Positions 1 through 7,581 of a stretch of DNA of 64,000 nt are shown piece by piece (position 1 is the stretch's first letter; every line of letters begins with the position of its first letter). The notes under the pieces are model-generated. The model saw only the letters and a list, made by a program, of their open reading frames with translations. It was not told the origin of the DNA and ran no database searches. The stretch is from Brucella haematophila (GTDB lineage Bacteria > Pseudomonadota > Alphaproteobacteria > Rhizobiales > Rhizobiaceae), in assembly GCF_005938105.1 (NCBI RefSeq), contig NZ_VCPE01000001.1, positions 124,001-188,000 on the forward strand, in the 5' to 3' direction. The position numbers and the translations under genes were made by a program.

Positions 1-4
1 CAAG

Positions 5-34
5 AAGCCCGCCTAGTGCGGGCTTTTTCTTTTA
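5..34 (+). terminator. Intrinsic-terminator-like hairpin before the tape measure gene
   Basis: An 8-bp stem, AAGCCCGC (5-12) with GCGGGCTT (18-25), has a 5-nt loop and is followed by a T-rich run. The next gene begins within a dozen bases, so it either ends the upstream phage gene or partly attenuates the tail operon. Confidence 0.75.
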
Positions 35-45
35 TGGAGAGCCGC

Positions 46-3000
46 GTGGCCGACGAAAATTCCGATATTATTTTATCCATATCCTCAGACGTCGCATCTA
101 TGCGGCGCGCGCAGAAGCGCATGGACGAGATGCTCCAAGCGATGGGTCGCAGTTCCGATAGCGCCTTCAACAAGATGGCTGACCGGGCGAACGCTGATAT
201 GCGCCGTATTGAAGAGGGCGCTATCAAATTGCGTCGCCAGCTCGACGCAACATTTCAGCAGTCGTTCGGGAGCAGCCTGAACAAAGGACTGGCCGCGGTA
301 GGCTCCGTCTTGGGTACAAACGAGGTCCGCAAATACGCAGACCAATGGACCAGTGCAGAAAACATGCTGAAGGCAGCGACCGCTGCCACCGGACTGCAGA
401 CGCGCTCGTTAAAGGAGTTGCGCGCCGGCGCGGATGACGCGCGCGTGTCCGTCGAGGATTATGTCGATCTATACGCGCGCATGGTGCGCTCGGCATCTGG
501 TGTAGCCAAGTCCGAAAACGAAATTGCGTTGGCGACCAATCTCGTTTCTAAGGCGTTCAAGGCCGGCGGCGCGTCTGCGCAGGAACAGGCAGCCGGTATT
601 CTACAGCTGGGCCAGGCGCTCGGCAGTGGCGTTTTGCAGGGTGATGAACTGCGCTCACTGCGCGAAAACGCGCCTATCGTTGCCAAGGCCATCGCGGACG
701 AATTTGGCGTTACCGTTGCTAAGCTGAAGGATCTTGGCGCCGAAGGCAAGCTGACTTCAGACCGAGTGTTTAGAGCGATCATCAATGCTCAGAAGACTGT
801 TGAAGCACAGTTCGCCGCGACGAATGCCACGATCAGCGACGGCATGACCGCCATAAAGAATGCGATGCTTCAGTATATCGGTACTGCTGGTGACGTCACC
901 GGAATCTCGGCCACCGTATCGCGCGCCCTGATTCTGATTTCGCAGAATTTCGACCAGGTAGCGGATGCTGGTATGCAGCTGGCCGCGGTTCTCGCTGGCG
1001 TGCTCGTCGGTCGGTCTTTGGGCGGCATGATCCGGACGCTTGGAACCACGACGGCGGCATTGGTGAAGTTCCATCAGGCGGCGAAGGCTGCACAGGGTGC
1101 GATGGGGCTCGTGCAAGCTATGGGTGGTCTTGGAGCGGCAGCTGGCCCGATTGGCGCCATTATCGGTGGTGCGCTCGTGCTGGCCGTTGGTAATTATGCC
1201 GTCAGCGCCATGGCAGCGCATAAGAATTCCGACACTCTTCGCGCCGAAATGGAAAAACTGGGTCTCGCAGCGCCGAAGGCTGCGGATGGGATCGATAAAG
1301 CGGCGGACTCGCTCGATAAGCTCGCTGACTCTGAGAAGGTGCGGAAGCTCAAAAGCATCAATGATGAAATTGAGCGACTGCGCAATGGCGGCGGACGCTT
1401 TGGCAGTCTGTTCGGCAAGGGCGACGAACTTGATCTACTGTCAGCGAACGCGACATCACCGCTACAGAACGTCATTCAAAATCTGAGCATGTCGGACGCT
1501 GACAAGTCAGCCCGTCGCGAAATCGCTCAGCTTATCGAAGATTTCAAGTCGTTCCAGATTTCGGCCAGTGACGCGCAAAAGAAGCTGACAGACATTGGAA
1601 ACACCAATGTAAGCATGGGTGTTGTTGAACTGCTCAATAAAGTTCGAGAGTCAGTAACCGGTATCAGCCAACTTCAGGCTTATTCAACACGCTTTGGCAA
1701 CGAACTTGAGGCAAACGTCGGCAAAGTTGGAGAAGAAATTCTCGGCCTGAAAGGTATGCTTCAGGAAACGGCCAGTGTCGGCGTTATCTCCCAAGAGCAA
1801 TACAATGAACTTTCCAAGCTAATCGATGAGTTCGCCAAGACTGGTCGCGGTGCAGATACACTGAAACAGCGGCTAACGGAAATCGGAGACGGTAAGCCGT
1901 CATTTGATTGGCTTCATGGTCAGTTCGACAATCTCATCACGAAGATGTTGGTCGTGATCAAAACCGCCCAAGACGCTGGACGTGCCATGCAGTTGGCATA
2001 CCCGGTAGGCGTCCCCGACGAAGCAAAGGCCACAAGCTCCGCCAACGATCCGTATATCGTCCAGCGGAAAAAAGAAAACGCAGCCGCTGCTGACTTCGAG
2101 AAAAACGCGACCCGGCGAGCTGGTCTGACGAAAACACAACTTGAGCTCGAAACCAAACTCGCGGATGTCCGTAAGCGCCTTCAATCCGAAGGTGTGACGA
2201 AGCCTGACGAAGATATGGTGAAGCGCATCGCTGATGCGGAACTGGCTGGCGAAAAAGCTCGATCTGCAGAAGGCAAGAAGCCGAAGAAAGAAAAGGCCAC
2301 TCCGAAATCCACCGATCAGAAGATCGATAGCGACATTCAGGCCGTAAAAGACCGCACGGAAGCCTTGCGGCTTGAAGCCGAGATGGTCGGCAAGTCCACT
2401 GCCGAGCAAGAGAAACGCCGCATAGCGATGGATCTGGAACATGCCGCGCTGGCGAAGCTGAAGGACGAGGCGATCAAAAAAGGCCAGAAAGATTTGTCGA
2501 ACATAAAAATTTCGGCGGATCAGCGGGCCCAGATCGACCAAGTTGCTGAAGCCTATGGACGGGAAGCGGCTGCCTTGCAGTTGGTTGAAGACCGGCAGCG
2601 ACGTTCTGAGCAAGCCGCGAACGACTTTTACGAGTCATTCAAAAGCAGCACGATAGGTGCAATTACTGGCGCAAACAGTCTGGCGGACGCGTTGAAGAAC
2701 ATCGGCAATAGATTGGCGGAGTTGTTCTTAAATGCTGGGTTCGATGCACTGTTCAAGCCGTCATCCAACGGTATGAGTGGCGGCGCGTTCGGAGGCTTCT
2801 TCAATAGCATAGGCAGTCTGATTGGCCTGAAAGACGGAGGCCAAATTCCCGGCTACGACAGTGGCGGCCGTATTCGGGGCCCGGGCGGACCTCGTGACGA
2901 CAAGGTGTTGCTGTGGGGGTCGAACGGGGAGTTCATGATGAACGCCGCTGCGACCCAAAAGTGGCTGCCAGTTCTGGAAGCCATGAACGCCGGCAAACTT

Positions 3001-3318
3001 CCACAGTTGCGTGACGGCGGGGGCGTTGGCTTTTCTGCACCGCGAATAGCTTCAGCGTCGATTCCTGTTCCTAGCATCCCTAGTGTCGCCCAGCTGTCGG
3101 GCACTTCCAGCGTCGACAACTCGCGCACCGATAATTCGGTGAGCGGACCAACCATTAACGTGACGGTCAACGGTGCCACCGGCAATGCGGAAGTCGCGGC
3201 AATGGTGCAGGAAGGGCTCGCGAAGGGCATGATGGCCTGGCAGCGATCACCTCATTTTGCGAATGCAGTTTCGCAGGGTGTCAAACAAGCCAATAGCCGC
3301 GGAATGCTGCGGCGCTGA
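46..3318 (+). CDS. Phage tail tape measure protein
   Basis: The protein (about 1090 aa) sets tail length and chaperones tail-tube assembly in long-tailed phages. The N-terminal third matches the tape-measure N-terminal domain pattern (about residues 80-260, with the GDELRSLRENAPIVAKAIA stretch). Hydrophobic segments follow at about 310-390, then long Lys/Glu-rich coiled-coil stretches, and a Gly-rich C-terminal part (GGQIPGYDSGGRIRGPGG) usual for siphophage tape measures. The open frame runs from GTG 16, but that lies inside a terminator hairpin. GTG 46, with GGAGA five bases upstream, is the better start. It is the first of three tail genes in a row. The prophage is cut by the left window edge. 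Confidence 0.93.
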   Translation: MADENSDIILSISSDVASMRRAQKRMDEMLQAMGRSSDSAFNKMADRANADMRRIEEGAIKLRRQLDATFQQSFGSSLNKGLAAVGSVLGTNEVRKYADQWTSAENMLKAATAATGLQTRSLKELRAGADDARVSVEDYVDLYARMVRSASGVAKSENEIALATNLVSKAFKAGGASAQEQAAGILQLGQALGSGVLQGDELRSLRENAPIVAKAIADEFGVTVAKLKDLGAEGKLTSDRVFRAIINAQKTVEAQFAATNATISDGMTAIKNAMLQYIGTAGDVTGISATVSRALILISQNFDQVADAGMQLAAVLAGVLVGRSLGGMIRTLGTTTAALVKFHQAAKAAQGAMGLVQAMGGLGAAAGPIGAIIGGALVLAVGNYAVSAMAAHKNSDTLRAEMEKLGLAAPKAADGIDKAADSLDKLADSEKVRKLKSINDEIERLRNGGGRFGSLFGKGDELDLLSANATSPLQNVIQNLSMSDADKSARREIAQLIEDFKSFQISASDAQKKLTDIGNTNVSMGVVELLNKVRESVTGISQLQAYSTRFGNELEANVGKVGEEILGLKGMLQETASVGVISQEQYNELSKLIDEFAKTGRGADTLKQRLTEIGDGKPSFDWLHGQFDNLITKMLVVIKTAQDAGRAMQLAYPVGVPDEAKATSSANDPYIVQRKKENAAAADFEKNATRRAGLTKTQLELETKLADVRKRLQSEGVTKPDEDMVKRIADAELAGEKARSAEGKKPKKEKATPKSTDQKIDSDIQAVKDRTEALRLEAEMVGKSTAEQEKRRIAMDLEHAALAKLKDEAIKKGQKDLSNIKISADQRAQIDQVAEAYGREAAALQLVEDRQRRSEQAANDFYESFKSSTIGAITGANSLADALKNIGNRLAELFLNAGFDALFKPSSNGMSGGAFGGFFNSIGSLIGLKDGGQIPGYDSGGRIRGPGGPRDDKVLLWGSNGEFMMNAAATQKWLPVLEAMNAGKLPQLRDGGGVGFSAPRIASASIPVPSIPSVAQLSGTSSVDNSRTDNSVSGPTINVTVNGATGNAEVAAMVQEGLAKGMMAWQRSPHFANAVSQGVKQANSRGMLRR

Positions 3319-3325
3319 ATTAAAC

Positions 3326-3356
3326 AAGGACGGTCTTCGGGCCGTCCTTTTCTTTT
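3326..3356 (+). terminator. Intrinsic-terminator-like hairpin between tail genes
   Basis: AAGGACGG (3326-3333) pairs with CCGTCCTT (3342-3349), followed by TTTCTTTTT. The Shine-Dalgarno sequence of the next gene lies directly behind the T-run, the same arrangement as at the start of the tape measure gene. Confidence 0.75.
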
Positions 3357-3367
3357 TGGAGATATGG

Positions 3368-3610
3368 ATGAATATCTATTTTGTTACGCCAGCGCCGGCG
3401 CAGGGTGGCGATATTTGCGTACTGCAGGACGATCAAAAGACGCCGATCGTCGGGTTCTTGTCACATGAGGAAGCGGAGGACTTCGCACAGCGCATGGCCC
3501 GTCGCTATCCCGGTAATCAGTTCTGGGTCATGGAAGGCACGGCCAAGAAGGCATTTATTACCGATCCCTTGCCGGTGCGGGAATGCACTCCGACCGTCGG
3601 GGAGTTCTGA
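3368..3610 (+). CDS. Small phage tail-operon protein, unknown function
   Basis: An 80-aa protein between the tape measure gene and a tail-tip-like gene. The open frame reaches back to 3257 inside the tape measure gene, but ATG 3368 has TTGGAGA six to seven bases upstream, so the upstream part is not used. The sequence is compact, with a predicted beta-alpha pattern (MNIYFVTPA, then a helix around HEEAEDFAQRMARRYPG) and no membrane segment. I do not recognise a family. Position alone suggests a tail assembly or morphogenesis accessory factor. Confidence 0.75.
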   Translation: MNIYFVTPAPAQGGDICVLQDDQKTPIVGFLSHEEAEDFAQRMARRYPGNQFWVMEGTAKKAFITDPLPVRECTPTVGEF

Positions 3611-3611
3611 A

Positions 3612-4223
3612 ATGGCCGAAACCCTACCCGAAGGCCTAAATTACCAGGCGAGTCCGCTGAAGCTCAATCGGTCGGTTTCAACTTCACGATACGGCGATCG
3701 GGCGGTGTCGTTCATTGAGAATGGCGATCCATATTGGTCGTGGACCGCCAGTATAATCTCGCTTAGCCCTGCCGACCGAAAGCGGCTTGAGGCGTTCATT
3801 GATCGCTGCCGCGGCGGCATGGTCACGGTTCACTATACGCCGAAAGACGCATGTATTCCGCAAGCTTACTGGGGGGATGCCAATAATCCGGCAATCACCG
3901 GCACCGCGACGCTGGCTGCGATCAACGGCAACGCGCTGACTTTCAACGGCGTAGTGTCTGGACTGAAATTGACGGAAGGCGACCTGATAGGCTTGTCGAC
4001 CGGCGAATACAACTTCATCGCTCGCATCGCCACTGATGCCGCAGCAGCCAGCACGAGCATGCAGGTGAAGATCGAGCCGTTTCTGCCTTCATATATCGGC
4101 GTCGGCTCTACGGTGCGCTTCAAGAATCCCGTCATGAATATGCGGATGATGCCGAACAGTTTGGAAATCGGCGATGGCTTTTTCCCTGGGGCATCTTTTC
4201 AGCTTGTTGAGGTGCCACGGTAG
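3612..4223 (+). CDS. Putative phage distal tail / tail-tip protein
   Basis: A 203-aa protein starting at ATG 3612, one base after the previous stop, with GGGGAG eight bases upstream. It is mostly beta-strand in character: an aromatic N-terminal part (ENGDPYWSWTASI), then a Thr/Ala/Asn-rich middle (GTATLAAINGNALTFNGVV) and a C-terminal RFKNPVMNMRMMPN stretch. In siphophages the gene after the tape measure commonly encodes the distal tail or baseplate hub. That role is inferred from order and general appearance, not from a motif I can name. Confidence 0.7.
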   Translation: MAETLPEGLNYQASPLKLNRSVSTSRYGDRAVSFIENGDPYWSWTASIISLSPADRKRLEAFIDRCRGGMVTVHYTPKDACIPQAYWGDANNPAITGTATLAAINGNALTFNGVVSGLKLTEGDLIGLSTGEYNFIARIATDAAAASTSMQVKIEPFLPSYIGVGSTVRFKNPVMNMRMMPNSLEIGDGFFPGASFQLVEVPR

Positions 4224-4262
4224 ATCACGCGGCATGGTTAATGATTGTGAGGAGCTTAATCG

Positions 4263-4421
4263 ATGAGCTTGCCATATCTTGCATTGCAAGGTGCAACGGT
4301 TTCGCACTGCGCCAGTAGCGCTAGACATACATGCCATGTTGGCGACATTCTCGCCGACATGGTACTGGCCGACGCAAGATTGCCTTCTTGTGGGCATTAC
4401 CAAGCATTAGTTCCGGCGTGA
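4263..4421 (+). CDS. Short ORF with strong ribosome site, possible truncated phage gene
   Basis: A 52-aa frame begins at ATG 4263 with GAGGAG eight bases upstream and ends at TGA 4419-4421. The first codons (MSLPYLALQGATVS) look like a normal phage tail gene, but the rest is Cys/His-rich and unlike a folded tail protein, and the DNA becomes AT-richer just after. It may be the surviving start of a tail gene whose remainder was replaced when the cargo block arrived, or a genuine small protein. Confidence 0.45.
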   Translation: MSLPYLALQGATVSHCASSARHTCHVGDILADMVLADARLPSCGHYQALVPA

Positions 4422-4558
4422 GCCGCTACCAGGATCAGGACGAGGCTTGTGAGAATTTAAAGTTTACCTTATTCGCCGCTAGTCGGAATATGACTCGCCT
4501 TTACCGCTAAAGTCGTCATTATTTGAGCTAGGAATATTTTATTGGTGGGGGAAGCCAA

Positions 4559-5392
4559 TTGAATGATATGACGGCCGCCCGTGAAATCTCGGGCAATACA
4601 GTTGGTTTTGCAAGAGTCTTGCAAGGCGCGGTATCCTTCAAGGACAGTGGAATCGAAAATGTCAATTCGACATATCGTGGTGAAATTTTAAAAAGTGATG
4701 GAAGCACTACGTTTGCCTATATAAAAGACCTCTCGTCTCGTGAGCTCGCGAACGAAGTGATGGCTTCGTTGCTTGGGCGGGCTCTTGGCCTACAAATCCC
4801 AGACGTATATTTTGCCCTCGCGTCTGATGATGTGATTAAAGCTGAACTTGCTCCTAAACTTGGTGAAGAGCGAATCCTGTTCGCTAGCGCTGATGCCACC
4901 GTCCCATCGATTTCTTCATTTTTAAATGGCAAGTTCTCTAACACAGCACTTCGAAGAATTGCAGAGGCACTATTTCAGAACGGTTGCCTTGCAAGCTTTT
5001 ATGAGTTCGATACTTGGTCCGCCAACGTAGACCGACACCCAGGTAACTTGTTGCTGTCTTCAGACGGTGGTTTTTGGCTAATTGATCATGGTTATTGCTT
5101 CACCGGACCGTTATGGGTTGGCCACGAACTCAATCCGGATAATCCGTATTTAAATCGTTTACGGGAATGGGTGACTCCTTTTCTAACTCAAGACGAATTA
5201 TCAGATACAGTATCAAGACTAGGTAGTTTGGCGCAGCAGATTTCGTCAGTTGATCTTGAGCAGATTGGTCGTTCGAATAAAATCATTGATCTGATCGGCA
5301 ACGAGGACTTCGATATGCTTGTGAAGTTCCTGAAAGGGCGCGTGCCAAACATACAAAGATTTGCAGCATCAGCATTGGGACGATTAACATGA
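4559..5392 (+). CDS. HipA-like serine/threonine kinase (cargo gene)
   Basis: A 277-aa kinase-fold protein. The catalytic region is visible at residues 151-180: D151, then N156-x-D158-R159-H160-x-x-N163 (the N-x-DRH-x-x-N loop of HipA-type kinases), followed by LIDHG with D176 in the metal-binding position. It resembles the stand-alone HipA-like kinases that lack the HipA N-terminal subdomain, rather than classical HipA (about 440 aa). Start: TTG 4559 has GGGGGA six bases upstream; ATG 4568 is the alternative. Its stop overlaps the next gene (ATGA). The DNA is AT-richer than the flanking phage genes, suggesting separate acquisition. The target is unknown. Confidence 0.8.
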   Translation: MNDMTAAREISGNTVGFARVLQGAVSFKDSGIENVNSTYRGEILKSDGSTTFAYIKDLSSRELANEVMASLLGRALGLQIPDVYFALASDDVIKAELAPKLGEERILFASADATVPSISSFLNGKFSNTALRRIAEALFQNGCLASFYEFDTWSANVDRHPGNLLLSSDGGFWLIDHGYCFTGPLWVGHELNPDNPYLNRLREWVTPFLTQDELSDTVSRLGSLAQQISSVDLEQIGRSNKIIDLIGNEDFDMLVKFLKGRVPNIQRFAASALGRLT

Positions 5393-6303
5393 GCTTTGAA
5401 AGCAATATGTTTCCCGGCATATCTCAACTGATCAGCGCGAAAAGAGCGCCGATAATTTTTCGTCCCTTTATCGGCTCTCCTGAACAGTTAGTCGTAGGCG
5501 TAGTTACTTATTGCGCCAACGGCATGCATATTGAGAGGGCGAATCGTCTTGAAAGGCTCAGCTGCCTGTTTGGCGAAGAAATTGCGGGCGCTGTATTGGC
5601 AATCGAAGTAGCTCTTGATCAAATTAGCGAGACCGCCGAAGTTGATTTGCTAAGCATGGAACTGATCGCTGACAGTTCAGTGTCGGCCGTAAGCATAGGA
5701 ACAAGCCATGGTTGTCAAGGTAAAGATTTGAAACAGATGGCCGTTGCTTGGTTGTCCGCAATGTCAGCTCTATATGTTGCAATCGATGATACTGATGCTG
5801 GTAATTACATCAGCTTAGGAAAAGTCGTTCGGTTGGAGGTTGAGAATAGTAAAGAAAGGTTGCCTGGCCTGATCTTGGAATATGTTTCAACTAAACGTCC
5901 ATCAATTAGGAACGCGTTTAGCGACGAGATACGTGATGGAAAACTTCGCCGCCGGACAGGCGCTCACGGGATTATTGATTTTTCAGGCAATAAGATTGTT
6001 GCTAATTTTGGGACGCTCAATGCGCAAAACCACGCTTCGTCCATTGATCGCATAAAGAGAAGAATGTGGGATTTGAAGGTCGACCGAGATAGCGAAAAAG
6101 GAGCGTTTCTAAAGCGAAACCATGAGATGCTCGTGCAGCACCCACCAGCAAATGATCCTCAACTGTCCCAAAAGCAAGTCGATAAGATTCACGATTCAAT
6201 CGCCGAACTTGAAAGACAAGCTGACCAGGAGGAAATCAGATTGCGTCCGATGCACTCTGTGGCGGAAATTGGCGAGCATTTGATTACCGCCGAAGCAGCA
6301 TAG
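5389..6303 (+). CDS. Unrecognised partner of the HipA-like kinase
   Basis: A 304-aa soluble protein whose ATG overlaps the kinase stop by four bases, so the two are almost certainly co-translated. The N-terminal half (residues about 20-130, with RPFIGSPEQLVVGVVTYCA) is mixed alpha/beta. The C-terminal third is charged and helical (RIKRRMWDLKVDRDSEKG; ELERQADQEE). Stand-alone HipA-like kinases are often followed by a DUF3037-type protein. The VGVV stretch is vaguely like that family, but I cannot assign it by eye. It could be an antitoxin, substrate or effector of the kinase. Confidence 0.75.
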   Translation: MSFESNMFPGISQLISAKRAPIIFRPFIGSPEQLVVGVVTYCANGMHIERANRLERLSCLFGEEIAGAVLAIEVALDQISETAEVDLLSMELIADSSVSAVSIGTSHGCQGKDLKQMAVAWLSAMSALYVAIDDTDAGNYISLGKVVRLEVENSKERLPGLILEYVSTKRPSIRNAFSDEIRDGKLRRRTGAHGIIDFSGNKIVANFGTLNAQNHASSIDRIKRRMWDLKVDRDSEKGAFLKRNHEMLVQHPPANDPQLSQKQVDKIHDSIAELERQADQEEIRLRPMHSVAEIGEHLITAEAA

Positions 6304-6322
6304 AGAGTTTTGATTTCGATTT

Positions 6323-6403
6323 TTGTTCGCTAGTTCCAATCCCGCAATCAAGCCGCAATCCGTCGGTCTCGGCGTCACGGTGAATGGCAGCCCCGCCGAA
6401 TAA
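6323..6403 (+). pseudogene. Possible C-terminal remnant of a phage structural gene
   Basis: A 26-codon open stretch reads like the end of a phage tail protein (IKPQSVGLGVTVNGSPAE, stop at 6401-6403). It is followed by a terminator, lies just after the AT-rich kinase pair, and has no ribosome site. It may be the other end of the tail gene interrupted around 4420. Evidence is codon character and position only. Confidence 0.3.
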
Positions 6404-6440
6404 ACCATATCGCTTTGTCGACACATAGCGCCGCCCACTG

Positions 6441-6463
6441 AGGCGCCCTTCGGGGCGTCTTTC
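6441..6463 (+). terminator. Intrinsic terminator
   Basis: AGGCGCCC (6441-6448) pairs with GGGCGTCT (6453-6460, one G-U pair) around a TTCG loop and is followed by TTTC. It closes the phage/kinase stretch before the next cargo pair. Confidence 0.7.
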
Positions 6464-6585
6464 GGATGGCTAAGGTTGCGAATTAATCAACGTTCAGTTG
6501 ACTGTGTGTTGCAGCTGTTATACACATTTATGTAGCTTTTCCTTGTGAAAAGGCACCCCAATATTTTTATACGTGGGAATGAAAT

Positions 6586-6771
6586 ATGACTGAGCAGCAG
6601 CGTAATCATCTAATTTCAAAACTTCGAGATACCGCTCAGCGTGCATCAATCACGGAAGAATCTGCGCGCCGTCAATTGATAGATGAAGGTATCTACACGC
6701 AGGATGGCTCGTTGCGTCCAGAGTTTGGTGGAAAAGGATTTGAAACGGAACGCACAATTTCGTTTCTCTAA
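6586..6771 (+). CDS. 61-aa protein, possible antitoxin of the ART-like protein
   Basis: A small soluble protein with a helical, basic N-terminal half (residues 1-32, LISKLRDTAQRA) and an EGIYTQDGSLRPEFGG tail. ATG 6586 follows GGGAATGAA. Its stop TAA is immediately followed by the GTG of the next gene with no gap, which implies translational coupling. A small upstream gene coupled to an ADP-ribosyltransferase-like gene is the normal layout of toxin-antitoxin pairs, so an antitoxin or immunity role is a reasonable guess. No DNA-binding motif is obvious. Confidence 0.65.
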   Translation: MTEQQRNHLISKLRDTAQRASITEESARRQLIDEGIYTQDGSLRPEFGGKGFETERTISFL

Positions 6772-7482
6772 GTGGCAAGATTACATCCATCTTTTGTTCT
6801 CGGATACCACGGGTGCGATGAATCCGTGGCCCGAGATATTTTATTTGGTAGTCAAGATTTTCGAGAAAGTAATGAAGCGTTTGATTGGCTCGGTCCTGGA
6901 ATATATTTTTGGGAGAGCGACCCTAGACGGGCTTATGAATGGGCCTGCTGGAAGGTTAAACAGGGTCGATATAAGAAACCATTTGTAATAGGTGCAATAA
7001 TTGATCTAGGCAATTGCTTAGATCTAACCCAAAGAGAGAATTTAGAACTTTTATCGGTATCTTACAGCTCATTTAAAGATATCCAAATTGCTAGTAATTT
7101 GGAGATGCCGGCAAATAAAGATTTGCGGAACGATGCAAATCAAGACAAACTTCTTAGGTTTCTGGATTGCTCAGTCATTCGCCATTTGCATTCTATTAAC
7201 GAGTCCGAAGAGAACGGTGATCTGCAGCGATTTGATACCGTTAGAGGACTTTTTGTTGAAGGTGAACCCGCATACCCAGGTGGGCAGTTCTTTAATAAAA
7301 CTCACACTCAGGTAGCTGTGCGTTCAATATACTGTATAAAAGGATGCTTTCGTCCGCTTGAATACGCGTTCTCTGATCCGCATATGGGCGAAATCGAGCG
7401 CGACATAGTCATATCTTCTAATTCCAGTCTGGACGCTGCAGACTGGGGGGCATGGCAAGGCGCGCCCGCCACGAGCGACTAG
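6772..7482 (+). CDS. ADP-ribosyltransferase-like protein (putative toxin)
   Basis: A 236-aa protein starting at GTG 6772. The N-terminal region carries the ADP-ribosyltransferase-type signature: GYHGC with H13, then a long loop and GPGIYFWE with Y45, followed by RRAYEWA. This is the H-Y pattern of NAD-binding in diphtheria-toxin/PARP-like folds and resembles the DUF3990-type group. A third catalytic residue is not certain by eye; E46-E56 or the later QFFNKTH region are candidates. The sequence is AT-rich. There is no signal peptide, so an intracellular target is likely. It could act as a toxin, an anti-phage effector or a phage moron modifying a host component. Confidence 0.7.
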   Translation: MARLHPSFVLGYHGCDESVARDILFGSQDFRESNEAFDWLGPGIYFWESDPRRAYEWACWKVKQGRYKKPFVIGAIIDLGNCLDLTQRENLELLSVSYSSFKDIQIASNLEMPANKDLRNDANQDKLLRFLDCSVIRHLHSINESEENGDLQRFDTVRGLFVEGEPAYPGGQFFNKTHTQVAVRSIYCIKGCFRPLEYAFSDPHMGEIERDIVISSNSSLDAADWGAWQGAPATSD

Positions 7483-7581
7483 TTGTTCAAGTAATTCCTG
7501 CGGAAAACCCAACCGACCTAGGCCCTTAGCCTTGCCAACGACCTCCGCGCCCGCCACCTTGAGTACCGAAAGGCGGGTCAT

